Below are positions 1-8,353 of a stretch of DNA of 64,000 nt, in pieces. This DNA comes from an uncultured Thermoanaerobaculum sp. (GTDB lineage: Bacteria > Acidobacteriota > Thermoanaerobaculia > Thermoanaerobaculales > Thermoanaerobaculaceae): assembly GCA_937934115.1 (NCBI GenBank), contig CALHAH010000015.1, positions 186,001-250,000 of the forward strand, given 5' to 3'. A program made the position numbers and the translations under genes. The notes below the pieces were generated by a model. That model saw only the letters and a list, made by a program, of their open reading frames with translations. It did not search any database and had not been told where the DNA came from. The first letter of the stretch is position 1. Each line of letters starts with the position of its first letter.

Positions 1-31
1 TAAACCGCAAGGGTTTGGCGGGGAGGTGCGC

Positions 32-1150
32 ATGGAGTTTGGGATTCCCAGGGAAACAAAACCCCACGAGCACCGGGTAGCTCTCACCCCTTCGGGGGTT
101 GAAGCGCTCGTCCGGGTGGGTGCCAAGGTTTGGGTGGAACGAGGCGCTGGTGCCGGTGCGGGTTTCGAGGACGAGGATTACGAAAAGGCCGGTGCCCGCC
201 TTGCCTACAGCCGGCAGGAAGTTTTTTCTCGAGCCCAAGCGGTGGTTTGTGTCCATGGCCCAAGCCCCCAGGAGTACCACCTCCTGCGCTCGGGTCTGGT
301 GGTCATGGGTTTTTGGGCGCTGCCCGCAGCCCGCCCGGAGGATGTGGAGGCCCTTCTTACCACGGGAGCTTCGGTGTTGGGGTACGAAATTATCGAAGAT
401 GCCCATGGCCATGCTCCGGTGCTCACGTCCATGTCGGAGATTGCCGGCAGGCTGGCCGTCACCATTGGCTCGGGCTTGCTGCTCAACGAGTTTGGGGGCA
501 AGGGGATTTTGTTTTCCGGTGTGCCGGGAGTACCACCTGCCAACTTTGTGGTCATAGGAGCTGGTGCCCTGGGGCGGGCAGCGGCGCAAGCAGCGCTGGG
601 GATGGGGGCTTCGGTGGTGCTTTTGGACCGTTCGGTGGCCCATTTGCGGGCGGCAGCGCAAGCCGTTGGTCACGCCGTGCCCAGCATGCTGGCCACCCCC
701 GCCAATATTGAAAAGGCCATTGCCTTTGCCGACTTGGTCCTGCTCTCGGCGGCGGTCCGGGGCGAGCGAGCACCCCTGCTTATTACCCGCGAAATGCTAA
801 AGAAAATGAAACCCAGGGCGGTGCTCATGGATCTCTCCATTGACATGGGTGGGTGCGCCGCGACTTCTCACCCCACCTACTTTCCCGACCCTGTGTACAC
901 AGTGGACGGTATTCGCCACTTTTGCGTGCCCAACTTGCCGTCAGTCGCTGCTCGCTCCGCCACCCTTGCCCTCACCAACACGCTTTTGCCTTACCTTTTG
1001 GTGGTTGCGGAAAAAGGCTTTCTTGAAGCTTTGCGCCTCGCCCCAGAAATGGCGGCGGGTACGTACATTTACCAAGGCACGCTCGTGCATGGGGGGTTGG
1101 CTCGTATTTTTGGAAAACCGGCAATGGATCTCGCCAAGATTTTGGGATAG
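32..1150 (+). CDS. Alanine dehydrogenase/PNT family protein with altered active site
   Basis: The protein (about 372 aa) aligns along its length with bacterial L-alanine dehydrogenase (NAD-dependent alanine/pyruvate interconversion). The N-terminal HRVALTP segment, the Rossmann motif VVIGAGALG (about residues 170-180) and the distal DLSIDMGGC and CVPNLPS motifs are all in place. By my alignment to B. subtilis Ald, however, the substrate lysine in the VKVKEP motif is His (VCVHGP), and the catalytic His of the YLHLAA motif is Leu (WALPAA). The substrate-contacting Arg and the Asp of the distal motif are kept. ATG at 32 is preferred over GTG at 26 because GGGAGG sits 5 bases before it. The CoA-transferase gene follows 9 bp downstream, so the two are probably co-transcribed. 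The fold is certain; alanine as substrate is doubtful. Confidence 0.85.
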   Translation: MEFGIPRETKPHEHRVALTPSGVEALVRVGAKVWVERGAGAGAGFEDEDYEKAGARLAYSRQEVFSRAQAVVCVHGPSPQEYHLLRSGLVVMGFWALPAARPEDVEALLTTGASVLGYEIIEDAHGHAPVLTSMSEIAGRLAVTIGSGLLLNEFGGKGILFSGVPGVPPANFVVIGAGALGRAAAQAALGMGASVVLLDRSVAHLRAAAQAVGHAVPSMLATPANIEKAIAFADLVLLSAAVRGERAPLLITREMLKKMKPRAVLMDLSIDMGGCAATSHPTYFPDPVYTVDGIRHFCVPNLPSVAARSATLALTNTLLPYLLVVAEKGFLEALRLAPEMAAGTYIYQGTLVHGGLARIFGKPAMDLAKILG

Positions 1151-1159
1151 GGAGGTCTT

Positions 1160-2458
1160 GTGCAGTGGAACGAAATTTACCGCCGGCGGGTAACCACCGC
1201 TGAGGAAGCTGTAAAAGCCATCAAATCCGGGGATCACGTGTGGATTCATGGCGGGTGCAATAACCCCGAAGAGCTCATTCATGCGATGGTGGCGCGGGCG
1301 GCGGAGCTCGCCAACGTCACCGTTATCCACATCTTAACCTTTGGCCGTGCGGATTACGCCGACCCCAAATTCGAAGGGGTTTTCCGCCATCGCGCTTTGT
1401 TCACCGGACCCAATGTTCGCCAGGCGGTGAATGAGGGGCGGGCCGATTTTGTGCCGGTGCACCTGTCGCAAATCCCGCGATTGATTACCTCTGGCCTTTT
1501 GCCAATAGACGTTGCCATGATTCACATCTCGCCCCCTGATGAACATGGGTTTTGTTCGTTTGGCGTGGGGGTTGAGTGCACGAAGGCAGCGGCAGAAGCG
1601 GCGCGCACGGTCATCGCCCTCGTTAACCGCCAAATGCCGCGGGCCTTGGGTGATGCGTTCATCCACGTTTCCCGTCTTACCCATGTGGTGGAAATTGATC
1701 GGCCGGTGCTGGAGTTGCCCCAGGCCCAGGAAATTGGGCCAGTGGCCAAGGCCATTGGCAGTCACATTGCCGAGCTCATTGCGGATGGCTCCACGTTGCA
1801 AATGGGTATAGGCGAAATTCCTGATGCGGTTTTGCTTTTCTTGAAGGATAAAAAACACCTGGGCATTCATACGGAAATGTTCTCGGATGGGCTTGTGGAG
1901 CTTGTGGAGTCTGGCGTCGTCACCAACGAAAAAAAGACGTTGCACCGGGGCAAAACCATTGCGTCGTTTGTCTTGGGCTCCAAACGTACCTTTGATTTTT
2001 TGGATAACAACCCGTTTGTGGAGTTTCACCCTTCCGATTACGTCAACAATCCCTTCGTCATTGCCCAAAACGCCAAGATGGTGGCCATTAACTCCGCTTT
2101 AGCGGTGGATCTTACCGGGCAGGTGTGCGCCGATTCCTTGGGCACCTCTATTTATTCGGGTTTTGGAGGGCAGGTGGACTTCATCCGCGGTGCTGCTGCT
2201 TCGGAGGGTGGCAAACCCATCATTGCCCTGCCCTCCACCGCCAAGGGCAGCACGGTTTCGCGTATTGTGGATGTGCTGGCCCCGGGATCCGGTGTGGTTA
2301 CCACCCGCGCTGATGTTCACTACGTGGTTACCGAATACGGTATCGCGTCGCTTTTCGGCAAGAGCTTGCGGGAACGAGCCTTGGAGTTGATTGCCGTGGC
2401 TCACCCCGATTTTCGGGATGAGCTGCGAGCGGCAGCTCGAAGGCGCTGTTTGCTATGA
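1160..2458 (+). CDS. Acetyl-CoA hydrolase/CoA-transferase family (4-hydroxybutyrate CoA-transferase-like)
   Basis: A 432-aa member of the acetyl-CoA hydrolase/transferase family, which moves CoA between acetyl-CoA and a short-chain acid through a glutamyl-CoA intermediate. Visible family blocks are GIHTEMFSDGLVELVESG in the middle, and GFGGQVDFIRGAA followed by GKPIIALPSTA near the C-terminus. The length suits butyrate or 4-hydroxybutyrate CoA-transferases. The start is GTG, with GGAGG just upstream. It lies 9 bp behind the alanine-dehydrogenase-like gene, and its stop overlaps the next start by 4 bp (ATGA). The acceptor acid cannot be read from the sequence. Confidence 0.87.
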   Translation: MQWNEIYRRRVTTAEEAVKAIKSGDHVWIHGGCNNPEELIHAMVARAAELANVTVIHILTFGRADYADPKFEGVFRHRALFTGPNVRQAVNEGRADFVPVHLSQIPRLITSGLLPIDVAMIHISPPDEHGFCSFGVGVECTKAAAEAARTVIALVNRQMPRALGDAFIHVSRLTHVVEIDRPVLELPQAQEIGPVAKAIGSHIAELIADGSTLQMGIGEIPDAVLLFLKDKKHLGIHTEMFSDGLVELVESGVVTNEKKTLHRGKTIASFVLGSKRTFDFLDNNPFVEFHPSDYVNNPFVIAQNAKMVAINSALAVDLTGQVCADSLGTSIYSGFGGQVDFIRGAAASEGGKPIIALPSTAKGSTVSRIVDVLAPGSGVVTTRADVHYVVTEYGIASLFGKSLRERALELIAVAHPDFRDELRAAARRRCLL

Positions 2459-3303
2459 GTAGCTTTTTCTTGGGACCCGGCCAAAAAGGGTCTCCGCAGC
2501 GGGTGGTCTCCCTGGTGCCCAGCCTCACCGAGGCGGTCTTCCAGTTGGGCTGCGGCCAAAAAGTTGTGGCCCGCACCGATTTTTGCACCTCGCCTCCGGA
2601 GGTGTTGGCTTTGCCATCGGTGGGGGGAACCAAGACTTTTGATTTGGCGGCGGTTTTGGCGTGGCAACCCCAGTTGGTGTTGGCGGCCAAGGAGGAGAAC
2701 CCAAAGGGGAAGGTGGAAGCTTTGGCGGGCCACGTCCCAGTGCTTGTGGTGGATCCTCAGGGACCCGCAGATGTCCCTGCTCTTTGGCGACTTTTGGGCG
2801 CAATTCTGGGCGCGGAAGAAAAAGCCGAAGAACACGCCAGGGAAACTGAGGGTCTCCTCGCTGCCGCCGGTGGGCCGTCAATTCTTTGTGTGTACTTCGT
2901 GTGGAAAGACCCGTTCATGGCCGCCGGGCCCCACACCTACGTGAGCCGTCTTTTGGCTGCCTGTGGATTTACCAACACTTTACCCCTCCAGTGGCGCCGC
3001 TATCCGCGGGTAGGTGCAGCGGTGGCCTTGGCAAGCGGCGTAGGTGCACACTTTTACCCGGACGAGCCTTACAGTTTTCTGCTTCCGGACCACCTTTACG
3101 ATTGGGGCACCAGCGTCGAGGAAAAACCCGACCATTTCCTGCTTGCCGGGCGCATCGCCTGCTTTCCCGTACCAGGGGCTGACTTTACCTGGTATCCCTC
3201 GCGCACCGCCGCGGGCTTACGCCTGGGCCGGGAGTTACACCAAAGGTGCGTGGCCGCTTTAGCTAGCTTGGGCCTTGCTGGCGGCTCCGTAGCCCAACGC
3301 TAA
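2455..3303 (+). CDS. Helical-backbone metal receptor family (BtuF-like) protein, apparently without signal peptide
   Basis: A 282-aa protein of the periplasmic-binding fold used by BtuF and related cobalamin or iron-chelate binding proteins. It opens the domain with RVVSLVPSLTEAVFQLG and continues with VGGTKTFDLAAVLAWQPQLVL, both typical of the family. No hydrophobic leader or lipobox precedes the domain, and no permease or ATPase gene is adjacent, so it may be a cytosolic relative rather than a transporter subunit. The start overlaps the CoA-transferase stop (ATGA). Its 3' end overlaps the convergent gamma-glutamyltransferase gene by about 45 bp. A PduO-type adenosyltransferase lies 4 kb away, which fits a corrinoid link only loosely. 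Confidence 0.75.
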   Translation: MSSFFLGPGQKGSPQRVVSLVPSLTEAVFQLGCGQKVVARTDFCTSPPEVLALPSVGGTKTFDLAAVLAWQPQLVLAAKEENPKGKVEALAGHVPVLVVDPQGPADVPALWRLLGAILGAEEKAEEHARETEGLLAAAGGPSILCVYFVWKDPFMAAGPHTYVSRLLAACGFTNTLPLQWRRYPRVGAAVALASGVGAHFYPDEPYSFLLPDHLYDWGTSVEEKPDHFLLAGRIACFPVPGADFTWYPSRTAAGLRLGRELHQRCVAALASLGLAGGSVAQR

Positions 3304-4982
3304 TCCGTCCTTGCGCGACTGGGTGGCGCCAAAGTAGACGCCTGCCACCGGATCCCGCAGCACCGCCTGGTAGCCGCCAAATACGGTCCCTGTGGCTTCC
3401 ACTAAAAGGTGCCCTCGGCGGAGTAGCTCGCGGCGCACATCCACGGGGACTCCCGATTCCAAGGAAAGCCTGCCACCGTCGCGCATGACCGTGCCGGTGG
3501 GCTGGGAGGATCCTGTGTGGTAGAAGCGAGGCGCGTCCCCCGCTTCTTGCAGGTTCATACCAAAGTCCACGATGTTGATGACGATTTGCCCGTGCCCCTG
3601 GGGCTGCATGTCGCCGCCCATGACGCCAAAGGCCCTCATGGGGGTGCCGTTTCTGCCGACAAAGGCGGGGATGATGGTGTGAAAGGGCCGCTTTCCGGGT
3701 TCAAAGACGTTGGGGTGACCTTCTTGCAGGCTAAACAGCGCGCCGCGGTTTTGCAAACCCAAGCCTAACTCGGGAATTACGTAGCCGGAGCCGAACCCGG
3801 TGTAGTTGGATTGGACAAGGGCCACCATCATGCCGGAGGCATCACCCACCGCCAAGAACGTGGTGTCGCCGTCGGCGAGGTGAGGGTTTCCCGGCTCCAC
3901 GGCCAACGCTGCCCTCGTCATGTCAATACGGTTTGCCTGTTTTTTCGCGTACTCCTTGCTTAAGAGCGTTTGGATTGGGGTTTGGACAAAGGTGGGGTCA
4001 GCGTAGGAACGGGCCCGGTCGGCAAAGGCGAGCTTTTTTGCTTCCACCAAGAGGTGCCAGAAATCGGGATGTTCGCGACCTAGGCTTTTGCGGTCAAAGT
4101 TTTCAAGGATGTTGAGCATTTGCAGGGCGGCAAGACCTTGCGTGTTGGGCGCCAGTTCCCAAACGCTTCTTCCCCGATAGGTGGTGCTTATGGGTTCAAC
4201 CCATGAGGAGCGATGACGGGAAAAATCTTCCCACGAAAAGAAACCACCGTTTCGCTGAGAATAAGCAACTTCTTGGCGAGCAATGTCGCCCTCGTAAAAC
4301 GCCCTCCTTCCTTCACGGGCCAAAAGCGCAAGCGTGGCGGCGAGAGCCGGGTTGGCAAAAAGCTCTCCTTCTGCTGGAGCTTTGCCGCCGGGGAGAAAAA
4401 CCGGTGCAAAACCCGGCTTTGCTGCAAAAGCCCTGGCCCCGCGCTGCCACGCTCCGGAAATGACCTGTGGAATGGGGATACCTTCTTTGGCGTAGGCGAT
4501 GGTTGGCTGGAACAGCTCACCCCAGGGCAGCCGCCCAAACTTTTGATGGAGTTCCCACCACCCGTCAACGCACCCAGGGACGGTCCAAGCGTAGGGGCTG
4601 TGGAGAGGAATGGTGCCGTCAGGGGTCGGGGCAATTTTTTCCCGCGTGAGGGCCAAAAGTGCCCGCCCCGAGCCGTTGAGGCCGAAGAGCTTCCCCTTCG
4701 CAGGGTCGTAAACCATAGCGAACACGTCCCCACCGAGGCCACAAGAAACGGGCTCCATGAGAGCCCAGGCGGCGTTTACGGCAATGGCTGCATCCACGGC
4801 GCTTCCGCCCTTTTTTTAGGGTTTCCACACCAATGAGAACGGCCAGTGGGTGAGCAGCAGCCACCATGGCGGGCGACGCTCATGGAGCGTGGGGCAAAGG
4901 GCTTTCCCTCTGGCCGGTCGGCGGCTTCCGCCCCCGCAACGGCGAGAACCAGAAATGCGAAAAACCTTAAGCTGTGTCTTAT
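3259..4982 (-). pseudogene. ggt: Gamma-glutamyltransferase (YwrD-like), 5' part disrupted
   Basis: The long open part (4797 down to 3259, 512 aa) is a gamma-glutamyltransferase. It includes GLGGDVFAMVYD near its N-terminus, the processing-site threonine in DGDTTFLAVGD, and the small-subunit core. The N-terminal part is spread over two other frames. A signal-peptide-like stretch (HSLRFFAFLVLAVAGAEA) ending in SMSVARHG is in one frame, and MVAAAHPLAVLIGVETLKKG is in a second. Joining them needs a net -1 change in the A7 run (4811-4817) and restoration of about 5 bp near 4865, where one of two CATGG copies seems lost. The codon at the expected start, after GGAGGAG with 6-base spacing, is ATA (4982-4980). 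Three separate lesions argue for decay, but assembly error at the homopolymer cannot be excluded. Confidence 0.75.
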
Positions 4983-5048
4983 GGTAAGCTCCTCCGTGGT
5001 CAAAGGTAAGCAAAGGTGGCTCCCTTGCCAAGAGGTTGAGGTACAATT

Positions 5049-7685
5049 GTGCTGTCTATGGCACCTACAGCTGCGTTCCCCCGGACGCGGTTGCGAGTCT
5101 TCATGTGGCTTTGGCTGGGGCTCATAAGTGCCCAAGTTTTGCTCGTGTTGTGGACAGACACCGAACAGGTGGTGCTGAGGGAGATTGAGCTGCAGGAACG
5201 GCTGCTGCGGGGAGCGGTGGGACAGTTGACTGGGTACGTGGACGCGGTGGTTCAGGATGTTACTCGGGGGAGAGTTGACCAGCTTGCCCTGTTTTTGCGA
5301 GAGAATCCCCTTTTCGGGGTGGTGATCCACGACAAGGTTGCGAACAGGCCCTTCATTTGGCCGTTGGGCCTGGAACCGGTCGCGGAACACGTCAGTACGC
5401 TCCTACCTGCGCATCGCGGGTGGGCTTTCGTGGATGAGGACCCGTGGGCGGCGCGGGGGGTGCTGGCCTTGCGGGTGGCGGGGCTTGAGGCGCAAAGGGT
5501 TTTGCTTTTGGAACTACCCGGATGGCTGGTGAGCTTCTTGGAGCCCCCAGCCTCGGGGGAGCCGCTTTTGGTCTGGGTGGCTTCCCCTGGCGAAAAGCCG
5601 AGGTTTTTTACGTGCGAGCCCCGGTTTCAAGCCCCGGGGGGTTGGATGTGTTCTCGAAGAATGCAGGTTTTTCGCGAGGGGCATGACCTCGTTTGGCAAG
5701 AGGGGCGAGTACAACTACCGGCGGGAACGTCATTGGGAAACCGGGTGCGCTTGGCTGGGCAAAGCCTTACCCTTGGCCTTTTCGTCCCTACCCAAAGCCT
5801 GACGAGCTTCTCACCTGCGTGGTTTGTCCTCGTGGGCTTGTGGGCTTTCTTAGTGGCCAGTGCGGTGGTGGCGTGGCGGCATTGGACGAGCGTAGAAGCG
5901 CAAAGGATGGCAAAGGAGGCCTTGTTGGCTAAGCAGGAGGCCGAGCTCGCTGCGCGGGTTGCTGAGGCTTCCTGGCGGCTTTTGCTGGACGGGGTTAAGG
6001 AGCCGCTACTGTTCTTGCGGGACGATCTGGTGGTGAGGGCCAACCAGGCTGCGTCCCGTCTTTTGGGCTATGAACAGCGTGCTGATCTCATCGGCAGAAA
6101 GTTGGAAGAGCTGCTGGCACCGGAGGACCGGGAAAGGGTCAAGAAGCTCCTGCCCGCCACCAGCCTCTCCCTGGGAGCTTTTACCGCTCATTTTTTGGGG
6201 CCCCGCGGGCGCCGGCGAACGGTGGAGGTTCACCCCTGGGTCATGGAGAGTGGGGAGGAGCACGTAACGTGCCTGAGCTTGGAGGATTTCACCGCCCGTG
6301 AACGGTTGGAAAACACGCTGCGGGCTCTGCTCTCGGCTTTGAACGTGGGCGTGGGTTTTTTAAAACCCAAAGGACAGGTGGCGTGGTGCAACCCTGCGTT
6401 GGCGGCAGCTGTGGGCGTCAGGCCCGAGGAGCTGTCAGGTGCGAGTTTACTGCCTTTTGTTGTTCCTGCGTCCCGCCATGAGGTCAAAAGGGCTTTCGTT
6501 CGTGCCCTTCGCGGGGAATCAGCTAACGTGGTGGCAACCTGTCGGTGTAAGGGGGACGTGATTGCCTCCGTGGAGTTGGTGTTTCGAAGTATCCGCGTGG
6601 GTGGAGGTTTGGCTGGAGTAGTGGTGGTGGCGCAGCGAGCTGGGCTGTTTGCCGGCGCGCCGTTGTCGGAGGACGTGCTTACGCCAATGCAGGAGCTGGT
6701 GGCGTATTTCCTCCACCGCATGGCCAACGTGGTCCAGGCTTCGTTGACAAGGACATCTTCACGGCACGCAGCAGCCACGGCTCTTCGCGACGGCATGGCG
6801 GAGGTGGCCCAGCTGGTGCACCGAGCGGGCAGCTTTTTCCGCCTCCACGGTGCCGGCTTGGTAGCTTTAGACCTTAACCAGCTGGTGATGGACTTAGAAC
6901 AAGAAATTCGGGCCCTAATGCCCGCTGGGGTGCGACTCGTGGTACGGCCGTGGGTTTCTCCAGCAGTCGTTGGCGGGGATCGAGAGCAGCTCACCCTTTT
7001 CTTACAGGGTCTAGTTGAGGCTTCGGTGGAGTGCCTCCAAGGCGGTGCGGGAACGGTGGAGGTGGCGGTGGAGCAGCTGCCGGGAGGGGTTTGCCGTTTG
7101 GCGGTTAGCGATACGGGCGACCTTTACTCAGTCCACGAGGAACTGCCATCGGTTCTGCCGGCAAGGCTGCGGGCCCGAGCTTTGGCCTACTTTGTGGCGC
7201 GCCGACACCTGGGCGAGGCGGGCTTTCGCGAGCGTGCGGGCTTTGGCGCCCGGGTGTGGGCGGATTTGCCCCCAGCACTTTTGGCGACGCAACCAGGCGA
7301 GGCTGAGGTGCCTCGCCCAGGCAAGGTCATGATCGTGGATGACGAAGCTGCCATTCGCGAGGGGCTTGCGTATCTCTTGCGGTCGGAGGGCTACCAGGTG
7401 GTGGAAGCTTGCGACGGCAAAGAAGCCCTGGCGCTTTACCATGCCGATCCCGAAGGTTTTGCGCTGGTGGTCCTTGATCTCGTGATGCCGGAAATGGGCG
7501 GGCGGGAAGTCTACGCCGAGATGATGCGTCGCGAAAAACCGCCGGTGGTTTTGCTGGCTACCGGCTACTACCCGGAAAACGATCCTCTCTTGGCTCACGC
7601 CCAGGTTCTGGTCAAGCCATTCACTGCCGAGGCTTTCTTGGAGAAGGTGAAGCGGTTGGTGTTGCCGATGTCCCCGGAGGCGTAG
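5049..7685 (+). CDS. Membrane hybrid sensor protein (2 TM, PAS-like domains, degenerate kinase core, receiver)
   Basis: An 878-aa protein. One transmembrane helix lies at about 19-37 and a second at about 257-276, enclosing a 220-residue extracytoplasmic sensor. Two PAS-like domains follow (about 315-410 and 425-530), then an H-box-like LHRMANVV near 553, an ATPase-like region (about 620-745), and a complete receiver (759-878) with VDDE, the phospho-acceptor Asp in LDLVMPEMGG and the Lys in LVKPF. The ATPase region keeps DTG, but its N-box reads GLVEASVE without the usual Asn, and the glycine-rich boxes are weak, so kinase activity is uncertain. GTG 5049 has GAGGT 7 bases upstream; ATG 5058 is an alternative, given a TACAAT at 5042-5047. 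The gene diverges from the disrupted ggt. Confidence 0.8.
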   Translation: MLSMAPTAAFPRTRLRVFMWLWLGLISAQVLLVLWTDTEQVVLREIELQERLLRGAVGQLTGYVDAVVQDVTRGRVDQLALFLRENPLFGVVIHDKVANRPFIWPLGLEPVAEHVSTLLPAHRGWAFVDEDPWAARGVLALRVAGLEAQRVLLLELPGWLVSFLEPPASGEPLLVWVASPGEKPRFFTCEPRFQAPGGWMCSRRMQVFREGHDLVWQEGRVQLPAGTSLGNRVRLAGQSLTLGLFVPTQSLTSFSPAWFVLVGLWAFLVASAVVAWRHWTSVEAQRMAKEALLAKQEAELAARVAEASWRLLLDGVKEPLLFLRDDLVVRANQAASRLLGYEQRADLIGRKLEELLAPEDRERVKKLLPATSLSLGAFTAHFLGPRGRRRTVEVHPWVMESGEEHVTCLSLEDFTARERLENTLRALLSALNVGVGFLKPKGQVAWCNPALAAAVGVRPEELSGASLLPFVVPASRHEVKRAFVRALRGESANVVATCRCKGDVIASVELVFRSIRVGGGLAGVVVVAQRAGLFAGAPLSEDVLTPMQELVAYFLHRMANVVQASLTRTSSRHAAATALRDGMAEVAQLVHRAGSFFRLHGAGLVALDLNQLVMDLEQEIRALMPAGVRLVVRPWVSPAVVGGDREQLTLFLQGLVEASVECLQGGAGTVEVAVEQLPGGVCRLAVSDTGDLYSVHEELPSVLPARLRARALAYFVARRHLGEAGFRERAGFGARVWADLPPALLATQPGEAEVPRPGKVMIVDDEAAIREGLAYLLRSEGYQVVEACDGKEALALYHADPEGFALVVLDLVMPEMGGREVYAEMMRREKPPVVLLATGYYPENDPLLAHAQVLVKPFTAEAFLEKVKRLVLPMSPEA

Positions 7686-7711
7686 CTGGTCATCGCTGGG
7701 CTTTCACGTGA

Positions 7712-7717
7712 TAGCAT
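7712..7717 (+). promoter_or_regulatory. Putative -10 element of a leaderless promoter (pduO)
   Basis: TAGCAT followed by six bases and then the GTG start of the adenosyltransferase, with no Shine-Dalgarno and no convincing -35. The same TANNNT-N6-start arrangement recurs before several other SD-less genes in the window. Confidence 0.5.
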
Positions 7718-7723
7718 GACTTC

Positions 7724-8254
7724 GTGAGGGTTTACACCCGGACCGGGGACGGTGGTTATACCGCTTTGGGTAGCGGTGAGCGTGTCCCCAAGTGGGAACC
7801 GCGAGTTTCCGCGTACGGTGACCTGGATGAGGTAAACTCTTGGGTGGGGATGTTACGGGCCGAGGGGGTCCCCTCCGAAGCGGATGCGCACCTGGAGAGG
7901 GCGCAACGCGCGTTGTTTTCGTTGGGCTCCGTGCTCGCGGGAAGCCCCAGGGGCTTTCTTGCTGCCGAGGCTTCCGATGTGGTTTGGCTGGAGAACTGGA
8001 TTGACCGTATGAGCGCGGAGCTACCGCCTCTGAGGAACTTCGTGCTTCCTGGCGGCAGTCGCGCCGCGGCCGTTGCCCACCTATGCCGGACCGTTACCCG
8101 CCGGGCCGAGCGGGCGGTAGCAGCCTTGGGCGCTAACGACGAGGTGGTAGGTGCGGCGGTGCGGTTTTTAAACCGTTTGGGCGACGCCCTCTTTGTCTTG
8201 GCGCGTTGGCTTAACCATCGGCAGGGCGGTCGCGAAGTCCTTTGGCATGAATAA
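7724..8254 (+). CDS. pduO: PduO-type ATP:cob(I)alamin adenosyltransferase
   Basis: A 176-aa PduO/MMAB-family enzyme, which transfers the adenosyl group of ATP to cob(I)alamin to make coenzyme B12. Signature elements are the N-terminal TRTGDGG ATP-binding motif, GDLDEVNSWVG, the CRTVTRRAER helix and LNRLGDALFVLAR near the C-terminus. The length is usual for the family. There is no Shine-Dalgarno sequence; TAGCAT lies exactly 6 bases before the GTG start, suggesting a leaderless transcript. An adenosylcobalamin-dependent enzyme is implied elsewhere in the genome, since none is seen here. Confidence 0.93.
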   Translation: MRVYTRTGDGGYTALGSGERVPKWEPRVSAYGDLDEVNSWVGMLRAEGVPSEADAHLERAQRALFSLGSVLAGSPRGFLAAEASDVVWLENWIDRMSAELPPLRNFVLPGGSRAAAVAHLCRTVTRRAERAVAALGANDEVVGAAVRFLNRLGDALFVLARWLNHRQGGREVLWHE

Positions 8255-8353
8255 CAACGGGGAGTCTGAGAGTAAGGGCTCGCAGGGCTTGGCCAACTTG
8301 CGGCAAGCACTGTGGGGCCGTGGTACGCCCTCGATGGGGGGCAGAGGGGAAGA

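Noticed and set aside
2300-2454. Cobalamin riboswitch before the BtuF-like gene or before pduO (7686-7723)
   Set aside because: The BtuF-like gene overlaps the preceding gene, and only 38 bp precede pduO, so there is no room for a riboswitch.
4811-4817. Programmed frameshifting at the A7 run in ggt
   Set aside because: The required shift is +1, not the -1 typical of A-rich slippery sites, and two further lesions upstream would still block a full product.
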